DNA of 64,000 bases from JAIEOG01 sp964611895 (lineage in GTDB: Bacteria; Bdellovibrionota; FAC87; UBA2466), in the NCBI GenBank assembly GCA_964611895.1, contig CAZTDN010000014.1, forward strand, positions 11,562 through 75,561, given 5' to 3'. The position numbers were made by a program, and so were the translations under genes. Shown here in pieces: positions 8,335-17,024 of the stretch; position 1 is the first letter of the stretch, and each line of letters begins with the position of its first letter. Under the pieces are notes generated by a model. It had not been told where the DNA came from and searched no databases. It was given only the letters and a program-made list of their open reading frames with translations.

Positions 8335-9180
8335 TTAAAACTTTGAGGTTTCGGATTGTACAAATGCGACATCCTCATCCCCTGCTAGAAAAGCCGTGAT
8401 TTTTGTAGCCCTACCCCTATGCGCAAGCGGGGCAACCCCTGCAAAAGCTTTGAACTCCCTGATGAGGTGCGATTGATCGTAGTAGCCGCAATCCAATCCG
8501 GCATCCAACAGACGTACCCCGGGTTGTTTCAGCGCACTGAGAAAACGTTGAAACCGAACCACCTTGCAGAAGGTTTTTGGACTGACCCCGACTTGGTGTT
8601 TGAATAGGCGTTCCAATTGCCTCCGACTCAAACCATGCCGCGCCGCCAACTCAGCTGCACGCGTATGTCCCCCTCTCTCCTCAATTTCATTTATCAGGGG
8701 AGCCAAGTCAAAGAGCGGCCTGTACCCAAGCCGCTTTTCAAAAAAACTGACCAGGTATTTGATCCGTTGGTCATTGTTCTGAGCATCGCCAAGAACTTGC
8801 TCGATAAGATCTCGGGTAAGATGGCCCGCAACCGAGGACAATTCCGTGACTCTCCCTGTCAATTCAGATTGGGGGAAGCCAAAAAACTGGGAAACTCCCG
8901 CTGGCCGAAAACGCACCGACAGCATGCTCGCAGCTGCGTGTGTTTTGAGAACAATGGAAGCTTCCAACTGCCCCGCGAACAGAGCCCGGCCTTGCTCCAC
9001 AAAATGCCCCTGGCTATCTTGGAGCAGGGGCGGTTTACCATAGTGAAAAATCATTTCTGCTCGGCCGTCCGGCAAGACATGGTCTAACTGAGGCTCGGCG
9101 GTGGGTGCTAACTCCAAAAACCAAAAGCACTCGATATACGCAGAAAGACTCGCAGGTGGGGCAACGCGGCCATAAAGCAT
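8335..9180 (-). CDS. AraC-family transcriptional regulator with DUF6597-like N-terminus
   Basis: DNA-binding regulator. Residues 1-160 carry the DUF6597-like sensory fold (YIECFWFLE, LPDGRAEMIFHYG, FRPAGVSQFFG) and residues 170-265 the AraC double helix-turn-helix. The first helix-turn-helix is AAELAARHGLSRRQLERLFK; the second includes LDAGLDCGYYDQSHLIREFK. The length of 281 aa is normal. It sits between an Ada-like metal-binding protein (16 bp upstream) and a DUF6265-like exported protein. The pairing with an Ada-like domain hints at an alkylation or metal-stress signal, but that is inference. Confidence 0.9.
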   Translation of the reverse strand: MLYGRVAPPASLSAYIECFWFLELAPTAEPQLDHVLPDGRAEMIFHYGKPPLLQDSQGHFVEQGRALFAGQLEASIVLKTHAAASMLSVRFRPAGVSQFFGFPQSELTGRVTELSSVAGHLTRDLIEQVLGDAQNNDQRIKYLVSFFEKRLGYRPLFDLAPLINEIEERGGHTRAAELAARHGLSRRQLERLFKHQVGVSPKTFCKVVRFQRFLSALKQPGVRLLDAGLDCGYYDQSHLIREFKAFAGVAPLAHRGRATKITAFLAGDEDVAFVQSETSKF

Positions 9181-9196
9181 TCCAGAATTATAGACG

Positions 9197-9538
9197 CTAC
9201 TCTACGTTCGTGCCTAGCCGATCGCGCGAACAAATTCTGCAAGGCCGAAAACCCGCTGCGAGTGCGTCCTCTTCAGAAGCGAAGAATACCCGATACTTTT
9301 TGTAGTGGCCTCGCGCCAAGTGTCTCAAGGCTGAAGGGCAGTCCAACTTTCCATATATCTTGCGACTTCCTCTCCAATAGCCTCCCCAAAGGCCTGGAGT
9401 TGTCGATTCGTACGTCTTTAGATCAGGACCAAGAAGGTGATAGATCTTCTGACTAGTCCCCTGGGAATAGGCCTTACCAACACACAAACCTAGTTCTAAA
9501 AAAAGACCCGCCAAAACTTTCTGTTTGCTGTGCTTCAA
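9197..9538 (-). CDS. Ada-type metal-binding domain protein
   Basis: Small protein of 113 aa whose last 55 residues match the Ada zinc-binding domain: KIYGKLDCPSALRHL, YRVFFASEEDALAAG, then FRPCRIC. Only three of the four Ada zinc cysteines are obvious in this alignment, so metal binding may differ from true Ada, and there is no methyltransferase domain. The start is a TTG at 9538 and is uncertain; the first about 30 residues are poorly conserved-looking and mildly hydrophobic. The araC gene begins 16 bp downstream. A DNA-repair role should not be assumed. Confidence 0.65.
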   Translation of the reverse strand: MKHSKQKVLAGLFLELGLCVGKAYSQGTSQKIYHLLGPDLKTYESTTPGLWGGYWRGSRKIYGKLDCPSALRHLARGHYKKYRVFFASEEDALAAGFRPCRICSRDRLGTNVE

Positions 9539-9607
9539 TCCCGAACCCTCGCCACGCTGTATAGCGCAGTTTTTTAAGATTTGCCATTAACCACAATACG
9601 AACGATC

Positions 9608-11908
9608 ATGAGCTCTCCCATGGCGATTCTAGCCCGGCATTGTTTCCTTTTTTTTGCACTGATCAGCCTCACGGGCTTCCATGGTTGCGTGAATGAAAAA
9701 GTCCATCAGCAAAGCGTTGCAGCTCTAGCTGGCATGCGTATCGCCCACGTCGATACTCGCGCGGGCACCGGTGGCACGTTTTGGGTCGCAGGACATAATT
9801 CTCCCGCCGTACAAGTTCCCTGGGGAATGCTGAAACTTGGCCCCGACACGCTGTCCATCGGCAAGCACTTCGGAAAGTCTGGCTACCACTACGGTGACGT
9901 AAACATAAAGGGGTTTTCGCATACGCGTTTGGTGGGAGCCGATGTCTATGAAGGCGGCATTCTACGTGCTTTCCCCTCAAACACTGCCCTGTCTTTCACC
10001 GAAGCTTCTGACTATTTGCCCAGTTTTTCACACCGCAATGAAGTCGCCGTACCTGGATACTATTCCGTGGAATTTGACTCCGGAGGCATTCAAGCCGAGC
10101 TGGCAGCAACTGCGAGGGTGGGACTGCACCGATATACGTTCACCCAGACGACAAATCCGGTTGTGTACATCGACCTTACGGGACACTTAAGCCGCTTTGG
10201 CACCGTGAAATCCATCGTGACTTCGGTCAATGGCGGCAAAGATCAAATTTCTGGAGAGCTGGTCTTGCGGGACGATTTTTCGAGCCGGTACGGAGGGTTA
10301 AAGACCTACTTTGAAATTCGATTACCAGTGGCCGCAACTTCTTACCGATTTCTTACCAATACGGGAGAGAGTGCGTCCGTTCCCTCCGGAGATCCTGCCA
10401 CCGTTTTTTTGGAACTCCAGTTCGCATCTGTTTCACAGGTAGAAATGCGCGTAGCGCTGTCCTATGTCAGTGCGGCCGGGGCCGTTTCGAACTTGGTGAA
10501 CGAAGCCCCCATTGGGGGTGTGGCTTTTGACGACGTCGTCACTAGCACCCAGACGACCTGGGAAAACTTTCTTGGACGCGCCGTCGCCACCACATCGGTG
10601 ACGGCAGATCTGCAAAAATTTTACACTGCCCTGTACAACAGCGCCCGCATGCCGACGATCATGGGTGACTATGACGCTGCCCAGAACGAAAACTACACTG
10701 GGTTTGACGGAGCAGCGCATACTACGACCGGATTTTCTTACTACTCGGACTTTTCACTCTGGGACACCTTTAGAACAGTACACCCACTCTACCTCTTGAT
10801 CGCTCGGACTGAGCAAGATCATATGCTGCGGTCGCTGCTGCGCATGGCGCAGGAGAGCGGAAGGTTTCCCCGCTGGGCGGCCGGTGGAGGCCATGCGGAT
10901 TCTATGCTGGGCTTTCCGGCGGCCATCACACTGGCGGAGAGCTACCTCAAAGGATTGACCGCCTTTGGCGCTGCCGCCGCCTATACCTTGATCACGCAAC
11001 AAGCTTCCGCGGCGAGCTCCCTCGATGGTCGAGAGTGCTTTGATGCCTACCTAACCTACGGGTATTGTCCTTTCGATGCGATGTCCCACTCCGTGAGCTA
11101 TACATTGGAGTATGCGTACGCGGATTCTGCTTTGTCGAGTTGGGCGGATGCGCTTGGAAATGCGGCAGATGCCGACACTTTTTCCTCACGCGCATTGAGT
11201 TACGCAAACCTTTGGAACTCCGAGTCCCAGGCATTTCTTCCTAAGAACCGCGCAGGGAGTTTTATGAATAACTGCCGACTCGACGAGCTGGCATATATTG
11301 GATTTAACCCCTGCTCCAAGCACTTTATCGAGGGCAGCGCTGCTCAATACCGTTGGTATGTCCCTCAATCGCCCTCCGGGCTCGTCGCGCAGTTTACAGC
11401 TGGTGCCCTAGAACTACTCGAGACTTTTTTTGAAAGAGCACCCGCAGCGATCGCCACGCCCTTTCCCAGTGGGTACTACTGGCATGGAAACGAACAAAAC
11501 TTAGCGTCCGTGATTTTTTTCAACCACTTGGATAGACCCGACCGCACGCAGTACTGGAACGATTGGATTCGGCGCACAAAGTACGACACAACATCCGTAG
11601 GTATCGACGGAAATGACGATGGCGGTTCGCTGTCTTCTTGGTTTGTGCTATCGGCAGCAGGGTTTTTGCCCGTGGCCGGAACGGACCGTTACGAAATCGT
11701 TTCCCCGCTCTTCGAAAGCCTTACACTCGACATTGCCGGCAATTCGTTGGTGATTACTAGCACCGGGGCCAGCACGGGCAAAAAGTACGTTCGCGGAGCT
11801 ACTCTCAACGGGACACCTCTGCCCAACCCTCGATTTACCCATTCTCAAATCGCTACGGGCGGAACTTTGGTGTTTAATATGTCGGAAACCCCGGGAGCTT
11901 GGCAGTGA
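9608..11908 (+). CDS. GH92-family glycosidase lipoprotein (alpha-mannosidase-like)
   Basis: Large exported glycoside hydrolase, 766 aa. The N-terminus has a lipoprotein signal (FFALISLTGFHGC), so it is probably membrane-anchored. The GH92 pattern is clear: VDTRAGTGGT near the start, GYHYGD, KGFSHTRLVGAD, and GNDDGGSLSSWFVLSAAGF at about 11609-11665, which holds the base aspartates of the family. Family members remove alpha-linked mannose using calcium. The segment at 10892-10912 (HADSMLG) seems to replace the usual ETxxMxG acid motif. ATG at 9608 is chosen; TTG 9581 and ATG 9620 are alternatives. It overlaps the next gene as GTGA. Confidence 0.88.
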   Translation: MSSPMAILARHCFLFFALISLTGFHGCVNEKVHQQSVAALAGMRIAHVDTRAGTGGTFWVAGHNSPAVQVPWGMLKLGPDTLSIGKHFGKSGYHYGDVNIKGFSHTRLVGADVYEGGILRAFPSNTALSFTEASDYLPSFSHRNEVAVPGYYSVEFDSGGIQAELAATARVGLHRYTFTQTTNPVVYIDLTGHLSRFGTVKSIVTSVNGGKDQISGELVLRDDFSSRYGGLKTYFEIRLPVAATSYRFLTNTGESASVPSGDPATVFLELQFASVSQVEMRVALSYVSAAGAVSNLVNEAPIGGVAFDDVVTSTQTTWENFLGRAVATTSVTADLQKFYTALYNSARMPTIMGDYDAAQNENYTGFDGAAHTTTGFSYYSDFSLWDTFRTVHPLYLLIARTEQDHMLRSLLRMAQESGRFPRWAAGGGHADSMLGFPAAITLAESYLKGLTAFGAAAAYTLITQQASAASSLDGRECFDAYLTYGYCPFDAMSHSVSYTLEYAYADSALSSWADALGNAADADTFSSRALSYANLWNSESQAFLPKNRAGSFMNNCRLDELAYIGFNPCSKHFIEGSAAQYRWYVPQSPSGLVAQFTAGALELLETFFERAPAAIATPFPSGYYWHGNEQNLASVIFFNHLDRPDRTQYWNDWIRRTKYDTTSVGIDGNDDGGSLSSWFVLSAAGFLPVAGTDRYEIVSPLFESLTLDIAGNSLVITSTGASTGKKYVRGATLNGTPLPNPRFTHSQIATGGTLVFNMSETPGAWQ

Positions 11909-12627
11909 GAACCTTGATCTTTGTCGCTCTATTTTGTGGTTTTTCGGCGCTTGGTGAGGAGTCACTAGAGTCGGTAGGTTCCACACCCACCACCTCTACT
12001 CGAGCGGAATTGCAATTCGGATTTCCTGGTTTCTTTTCGTTGCGCCTCGATCGCCCGGTTCACCCTCGTTGGCGTGTCGGCATGGGGGTTGGATTGATCC
12101 CCACGTTTTTGGTGACGCCTTTTTTTAGACCCACCCTGACTCAAGACATCAGTGACGACTACAACATCGTCTTTGATCCGTCTGTGAATGCACTCTCTGC
12201 TGGATTTTATACTGAGTGGCAGCCTTTTTCTGGGCCGAGTTTTTTGCGACTTGAGCTTTTGGCAAATATTTTTGTCGCGTCGGCAAGTTCCTACGTCGTC
12301 AGCAAATCCACCCAAGAAAAAGCCCCTTATTTGAATCTTGATATCAGCGCTATATTGCCGCGTTTGGTTTTGACCTATGGCACGCGTCTTTCAAAAGGAG
12401 AAAGCTGGGACTTATTGGGTGGCGTGGGAATCACCTTGCTGATTACCAAGCAAGTCGTTGTGCAAAACAGCGGCGCTGCGGCAGCCTACTTTGAAGCCGT
12501 TCCCACCTCTCGAGCTTCGATCCAAGACGGCATGAGCCAAGCCGAAACTGAGATTCGCTCCATTTTGTCCAACACCCTAGCGGGCGCTAACCTTTTGCCG
12601 GCGCTTTGGATTTCGGCAACCTGGTAA
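11905..12627 (+). CDS. Outer-membrane beta-barrel-like protein
   Basis: Exported protein of 240 aa with a signal peptide (RTLIFVALFCGFSALG). The mature sequence is rich in amphipathic strands (RAELQFGFPGFFSLRLD, RWRVGMGVGLIPTFLV) and ends in a tryptophan (ISATW), the usual barrel-assembly signal. The GTG at 11905 overlaps the GH92 stop as GTGA, so it is translationally coupled. It may be a pore or partner for the glycosidase, but this is inference from the coupling. It abuts a convergent gene with no gap. Confidence 0.75.
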   Translation: MRTLIFVALFCGFSALGEESLESVGSTPTTSTRAELQFGFPGFFSLRLDRPVHPRWRVGMGVGLIPTFLVTPFFRPTLTQDISDDYNIVFDPSVNALSAGFYTEWQPFSGPSFLRLELLANIFVASASSYVVSKSTQEKAPYLNLDISAILPRLVLTYGTRLSKGESWDLLGGVGITLLITKQVVVQNSGAAAAYFEAVPTSRASIQDGMSQAETEIRSILSNTLAGANLLPALWISATW

Positions 12628-13233
12628 CTACCACTTGAACAAAAGCGAGACGTTTTGCACAAACGGAGCTTGAAAAGAAATCGAACGCGTCGAGATGAGC
12701 GCTGTGGCGTGCAAGCCTAATGCGAGCGATTCTGTCACCCAGTACCGGGATCCTAAAGCGAGCACGAAAAATACGGGGTGTAACGCAGGTGCCGAATTAA
12801 AGTACCTGGAGTCCCAAGCACCGGGGGTGGCATTGGCAAGAAAGAATTGCGCATTAAAAAAGGGCTCCCAAGCCCCCCAAAGCCCACTCAGAGAATGCCC
12901 CAGAAAATAAGACAGTGCGCCGCCGGCATAAACAGCTCCAAGCTCGACTCCTGCCGAAAAAGGGTCACCAACAAAGTAGGCATTTTGCGCAGCTAACGTA
13001 AGAGTAGACGCTTCGGTATAAGCCGCTAAATTCCAGCGCGGAGAAAGTCCGTAACGAACCCTAGCGATAGGCACCAAGACATAATTGCTTCGGTCGTTTT
13101 GGTAGCCGCTCCACTGCATGCCGCCTTCCCACTGGCCCTCACCCACAGGCCTAGCAGGCCCTCCTTGGCTCAGTGGCGCAATCGCGCAGGAACACAAAAA
13201 AAACGAGACTAGGAAAAGTACCCCTATGCGCAC
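12628..13233 (-). CDS. Barrel-like lipoprotein of unknown function
   Basis: Not recognised. The GTG at 13233 gives a lipoprotein signal ending LCSC (C16). The rest is a repeated pattern of aromatic-rich strands with glycine turns (AGVELGAVYAGGALSYFLGH) and a C-terminal LFKW, which suggests an outer-membrane barrel or a lipid-anchored barrel-like fold. A longer in-frame reading to 13404 would overlap the divergent kinase-like gene and add a cysteine-rich non-signal stretch, so it was rejected. It is convergent with the preceding barrel gene. Confidence 0.65.
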   Translation of the reverse strand: MRIGVLFLVSFFLCSCAIAPLSQGGPARPVGEGQWEGGMQWSGYQNDRSNYVLVPIARVRYGLSPRWNLAAYTEASTLTLAAQNAYFVGDPFSAGVELGAVYAGGALSYFLGHSLSGLWGAWEPFFNAQFFLANATPGAWDSRYFNSAPALHPVFFVLALGSRYWVTESLALGLHATALISTRSISFQAPFVQNVSLLFKW

Positions 13234-13293
13234 AGTAACGGCATCGTACCCACATTCCGGGCAGTGGACTAGTCGAAAGAGAAGGCCACGCCA

Positions 13294-14085
13294 GTGCTCA
13301 CCCGGGCCGCTCCGCAGAAGAAACTTTGGATCGAAGCTGCTAAGATAGTTAACTTGGTGCGAGTTCTCACATTTTTGATCGCCTTGGTTTTGAATCCAAC
13401 ACAAGCTCTACCGGTCTGTGATTTTTTTCCCCTCGCCGGACCCGACCCTTACCTCCATTACCCTGGCTATTCTTTGCATTATTTAGGGCATGGCTCAGTG
13501 GGGCGGGTTTATCGAGCAGTGGATACGCCGCGCGGGCGCACAAAAACAGTGAAAGTTTACGAAGAGTTTGCCGACGCCCCCGCTTTCACAAGCTCACCTA
13601 ACAGAGACTTCGACTTAAAGATCTTAAAAACTCTGCGTGCTGACGGGGCAAAAAAACTCACTGCGTTTCATGTCCCCTTGGTAAGACCTGTCGAAGTGGA
13701 GATACAACAAGGACCGAATCGGGGCCGAAAACTAAAATCTCTGGAGTATAACCAAACAGTTGTGGGGAAAACTGTAGCTGATTTTCTTGAAGACCCGAGC
13801 GTATCGGAGCCCCAAAAAAAACTAGTGATTGAAAAATATACTAGAAGCATCGAAGCACTAAAAAAAATGTTGCGTCAAAAATACCATGCAAAAGAAGACC
13901 CGACCGGTCGAAAAGCCATGATCCAATCCGCAGCCGACAGCCTCGTCATGCAGCTCCCGATGATATACATGTCCGTCCGCGTCGACGAAGCTGTCGGTTA
14001 TTTTTCGACTACTTCGGTAGTTAAAGCCGATGGCGTTATCGTACATCCCCAAACGCTAGAGCTCTATCTCATAGACGTGCGATAG
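13294..14085 (+). CDS. Exported truncated protein-kinase-like (pseudokinase) protein
   Basis: The protein is 263 aa. A hydrophobic stretch (residues 21-39, VRVLTFLIALVLNPTQALP) looks like a signal peptide after a long basic n-region. Residues 63-90 then read like a kinase glycine loop and lysine: YLGHGSVGRVYRAVD (G65, G67, G70) followed by TVKVYE (K87). No HRDxxxxN catalytic loop is visible, and the protein ends at LYLIDVR where a kinase would have DFG. It is therefore probably an inactive or half kinase fold outside the cytoplasm. GTG at 13294 has AGAAGG upstream; GTG at 13357 is an alternative. It is one of several eukaryotic-like exported proteins here. Confidence 0.6.
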   Translation: MLTRAAPQKKLWIEAAKIVNLVRVLTFLIALVLNPTQALPVCDFFPLAGPDPYLHYPGYSLHYLGHGSVGRVYRAVDTPRGRTKTVKVYEEFADAPAFTSSPNRDFDLKILKTLRADGAKKLTAFHVPLVRPVEVEIQQGPNRGRKLKSLEYNQTVVGKTVADFLEDPSVSEPQKKLVIEKYTRSIEALKKMLRQKYHAKEDPTGRKAMIQSAADSLVMQLPMIYMSVRVDEAVGYFSTTSVVKADGVIVHPQTLELYLIDVR

Positions 14086-14091
14086 GAAGAC

Positions 14092-14472
14092 TTACTTTTC
14101 AAACAGCTTTTTGATAACACGGCTGTACTTCGGTGAAAAGAAGGCAAGGTAAACCATTGCGACCACTATGGCGGTCGCCATCGGTATGCCGCTCGGCTCA
14201 AGAAACAAGTGCACTAGAAAAATATTCAATACGATCGGAGCGAGAACCACCAGTGCCAGTGGGACGAAATACCCCGATACGAGCAATGCACCGCACACAA
14301 TCTCCGTGCCTTTGAGTAGGAAAAAGAAATACTTTGAGGCCATCAGGCCATTAAAAAAAGTAGCGATGTCCCCCGTCAGAGGCGGTGGTGTCGTAAAGAA
14401 AAAGGCGACCCCGCCAAAAAGAAAAAGCGCCCCCAAAAGCACCCGCACAGCAAATTGGACTTTGTTCTGCAT
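14092..14472 (-). CDS. DoxX-family membrane protein
   Basis: Inner-membrane protein of 126 aa with four hydrophobic segments (residues about 7-27, 44-64, 69-90, 97-115), as in DoxX/DUF417-like proteins. The start at 14472 (MQNKVQF) has GGGAGGGG right upstream; a GTG-like upstream extension adds four residues only. Family members have been linked to quinone or thiosulfate redox, but the exact role here is unknown. It is convergent with the kinase-like gene and divergent from the SRPBCC gene. Confidence 0.75.
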   Translation of the reverse strand: MQNKVQFAVRVLLGALFLFGGVAFFFTTPPPLTGDIATFFNGLMASKYFFFLLKGTEIVCGALLVSGYFVPLALVVLAPIVLNIFLVHLFLEPSGIPMATAIVVAMVYLAFFSPKYSRVIKKLFEK

Positions 14473-14613
14473 TGCCCCTCCCATTTCCTCGAGGATTATA
14501 CCGCAAACACGGACAATCTCACAATAAATCTAATCACTTACGTCGAAAGGCGGTTTTCTCTAGACCGACCCCATCCCTTCGTGGATAAATGCCCCCGATT
14601 TTGGGAAAATATT

Positions 14614-15129
14614 GTGGAGCGCTTAGAATTGAACTCAGCAGACAGGGAAATTTTTGTGATCCATCGTTCCTTCTGCGCTTCCCCCGAAAAACTATGGGAC
14701 CTGTGGACCCAGCCAGAACTTCTGGCTCAATGGCTCCCCTCAACTGGGTTTAATATGAACTTTATTGAATCGGATATCCGAGTGGGGCACAGCAGTTTTT
14801 ACCGCATCACCGACGGAGAATTTGTGACCCTGTACGGGCGATCCTATTACCAGGAACTCTCTCCGCCCCACCACCTCGTCTATACACAGCAGTTTTGCGA
14901 TGAAAATGGGGCGCCTTCGCGCCATCCTCTCGCACCCACTTTCCCCCAAACGCTGCTGACTACCGTTACACTTGCAGCCGAGAATGAGAAAGCCACACGA
15001 GTGACTGTGATCTGGGAACCTCAAGGGAAACTTCCCCAAGAGGAACTGGAAGTCTTTAAGGCGGCTCGGACAGGAATGACCCAGGGCTGGACAGGATCGT
15101 TCAATAAACTGGAAGCGATGCTGGGATAG
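14614..15129 (+). CDS. SRPBCC / AHSA1-like protein
   Basis: Cytosolic START-like fold of about 171 aa. The family opening is plain: REIFVIHRSFCASPEKLWDLW, then a TQPELLAQWL pattern, and a C-terminal helix MTQGWTGSFNKLEAMLG. Such proteins bind small hydrophobic ligands or assist Hsp90-like folding. The GTG at 14614 is chosen because it places the conserved core about ten residues in. Longer frames run into the divergent DoxX gene. It is followed 3 bp later by an exported J-domain-like gene, so they may be co-transcribed. Confidence 0.75.
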   Translation: MERLELNSADREIFVIHRSFCASPEKLWDLWTQPELLAQWLPSTGFNMNFIESDIRVGHSSFYRITDGEFVTLYGRSYYQELSPPHHLVYTQQFCDENGAPSRHPLAPTFPQTLLTTVTLAAENEKATRVTVIWEPQGKLPQEELEVFKAARTGMTQGWTGSFNKLEAMLG

Positions 15130-15132
15130 TCC

Positions 15133-15900
15133 ATGAAGAACTTACTGCTCCTTCTGATACTCGCCCCTGCAATCCTCTGCGCCGCTTACAACGGGGGAGG
15201 CGCCAAGAGTCGAAACTTTTACCACTTGTTAGATGTGCACCCAAAGGCGGATCCCCTCCTAATTAAAAAGGCCTTTGAGAAAGCGCGCAGACACTTTCTC
15301 CCCTCCAGCAACAACTCGTTCGGAGATTGGGTTCTATGGGACCACGTTGAATTTGCGGGCAGAATACTGCTCGACCCAGAAAGCAGGGCGATTTACGATG
15401 GGTTTTTGGAGCGTCCCACTGATGGCAGAAACAGGGGACGCATCACGCATACCGCTGAGAGACACCGCGCTCTAATTGAGTATATTCTCAGTGAACTAAG
15501 TGTTTCCCCGGAACCCTCTAGACACAAACTACTCCTAAGTGACATCCGATTTTTAGCCGAAACTTCCGGCATCCTCAAACCCGACTACGAGCAAAAAGTC
15601 GCCACGAAAGATCGTTTATTTAGCTTTATCAAACGCAACCGGTTGCATCGGCCGTTGAGCAAAGAGCGGTACCGAGCAATGGAACTTCAGGTAGAGAGCT
15701 CTATTGCTCGACGGGATGCGTTTGCAAAAGAACTAAAAACAGCCACGGATCCGCAAAGACAAGAATTTCTCTTGCTCAACTCCATACGCGAAGATGAGTT
15801 TCTGACCAATGCACTGCCCTGGATACGATTGGGATTCGAACTATACTCCACGCCGGCCCCTAAGGACTGCTCCGGATTTACCCTGCTTAATGCGGGCTAA
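15133..15900 (+). CDS. Exported J-domain-like protein lacking HPD
   Basis: The protein is 255 aa. A signal peptide (residues 1-17) is followed by a stretch like a J-domain: NFYHLLDVHPKADPLLIKKA (28-47), then VEFAGRILLDPESRAIYDG (72-90). The invariant HPD that activates Hsp70 ATPase is absent; the equivalent loop reads HFLPSSN. Activation of DnaK is therefore unlikely and the fold may be used for binding. The rest is helical and unrecognised. Its stop overlaps the convergent SseB-like gene by 14 bp. Assignment of the J fold rests on spacing and hydrophobic pattern only. Confidence 0.55.
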   Translation: MKNLLLLLILAPAILCAAYNGGGAKSRNFYHLLDVHPKADPLLIKKAFEKARRHFLPSSNNSFGDWVLWDHVEFAGRILLDPESRAIYDGFLERPTDGRNRGRITHTAERHRALIEYILSELSVSPEPSRHKLLLSDIRFLAETSGILKPDYEQKVATKDRLFSFIKRNRLHRPLSKERYRAMELQVESSIARRDAFAKELKTATDPQRQEFLLLNSIREDEFLTNALPWIRLGFELYSTPAPKDCSGFTLLNAG

Positions 15901-16318
15901 CGGGACGCACCGCTTGGCGAAGTTTTTCCAATACACCCGGTGTGAACAAGTATCGATAACGAGTCCCTTCGTTCAACACTATCGCGATTTCTGGGGCAAT
16001 AATCCGAAGCAGTACGTGGGCTTGCAAAACTAAATAATTAAACGTCTTGTCGTCGGCCCAGGTTTTCAGTTTTTCCAGTCTATCAAAAACCGGAATAGCG
16101 CGCTGTTCTTCATGCTTTAGATATAGCGGAAAAAACCTCTCCGATGGTTGCAGACGCTCCCACTCGCCGGGTTTTTTGTCTGCACGCAATGCAGGAATAA
16201 AAACGGGTGCATTCAAAAAAGCATCGTAAAAGAGGTTGGCATGGGCTGGGTTGGCCTGAGCGGCGAGAAGTGCCTCTTCTACCTCGGTTAATTCCGGTGG
16301 TGTGGACTGGGTACTCAT
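15887..16318 (-). CDS. SseB-like protein
   Basis: Small cytosolic protein of 143 aa. The pattern LLAAQANPAHANLFYDAFLNAPVF, a middle FFPLYLKHEEQRAIPVFD and NEGTRYRYLFTP match the SseB N-terminal domain (serine-sensitivity enhancer). The biochemical function of that family is uncertain. It is convergent with the J-like gene and divergent from the HAD gene, with only 43 bp to the latter start. Confidence 0.75.
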   Translation of the reverse strand: MSTQSTPPELTEVEEALLAAQANPAHANLFYDAFLNAPVFIPALRADKKPGEWERLQPSERFFPLYLKHEEQRAIPVFDRLEKLKTWADDKTFNYLVLQAHVLLRIIAPEIAIVLNEGTRYRYLFTPGVLEKLRQAVRPVSPH

Positions 16319-16361
16319 GCCACATACCTACCACTACACCTTTTGATTTTGCCACCAACAA

Positions 16362-17024
16362 ATGTTAATCCCTGGGACCATGCAGTCGATCAAGCCCCAC
16401 CTCAGAAATAAAAAACACGTCATCTGGGACTGGAACGGTACGCTCCTGGACGATGTCGACATGGTGGTATCTGCCATAGGCAAAGTGCTCCAAGCGCACA
16501 ATCTCCCGGTCACCACTCGAGAAAATTACGCGGAGGTGTTTTGTTTTCCGGTGTCTGAGTATTATCGACGACTAGGATTTGATTTTGAAAAAACACCCTT
16601 CGAAACCGTTTCAAATACATTTGTCGATGAGTACATGCAGAACATTCTCAATTGCCGGCTGCATCATGGTGTCGTGGAACTATTGAGTGAGCTTTCTTCC
16701 GCTGGCATCACACAATCTGTCCTGTCCGCAGCACACGAAGAGTCCCTCCACAGACACCTTGCACATTTTGAAATCTGCCATTTCTTCGAACGCGTATACG
16801 CACTCTCGGATCACCATGCCGTGGGAAAGAGCGAGCGGGGCCGAGAGCTCATCGCAGACAGTGGCCACTCATTGACCGACACCGTCTTGATTGGAGATAC
16901 AGATCATGATTTGGAGGTGGGAAAGGCTCTGGGTATTGATGTCATCCTACTGGGAGATGGGCACCAATCTTACGAAAGACTCTCCCGAATCCATCACACA
17001 GTAATACGAGATCGACACCGGTAG
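16362..17024 (+). CDS. HAD-family phosphatase-like hydrolase
   Basis: Cytosolic HAD hydrolase of 220 aa, phosphoglycolate-phosphatase-like. Motif I is DWNGTLLDD with the nucleophile Asp, motif II lies in SVLSAAH, and motif IV is IGDTDHDLEVGKALG. An alpha-helical cap lies between motif I and motif II. An ATG six codons downstream (16380) is an alternative start. The substrate is unknown. The 3' end overlaps the convergent DTW gene by 31 bp. Confidence 0.85.
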   Translation: MLIPGTMQSIKPHLRNKKHVIWDWNGTLLDDVDMVVSAIGKVLQAHNLPVTTRENYAEVFCFPVSEYYRRLGFDFEKTPFETVSNTFVDEYMQNILNCRLHHGVVELLSELSSAGITQSVLSAAHEESLHRHLAHFEICHFFERVYALSDHHAVGKSERGRELIADSGHSLTDTVLIGDTDHDLEVGKALGIDVILLGDGHQSYERLSRIHHTVIRDRHR

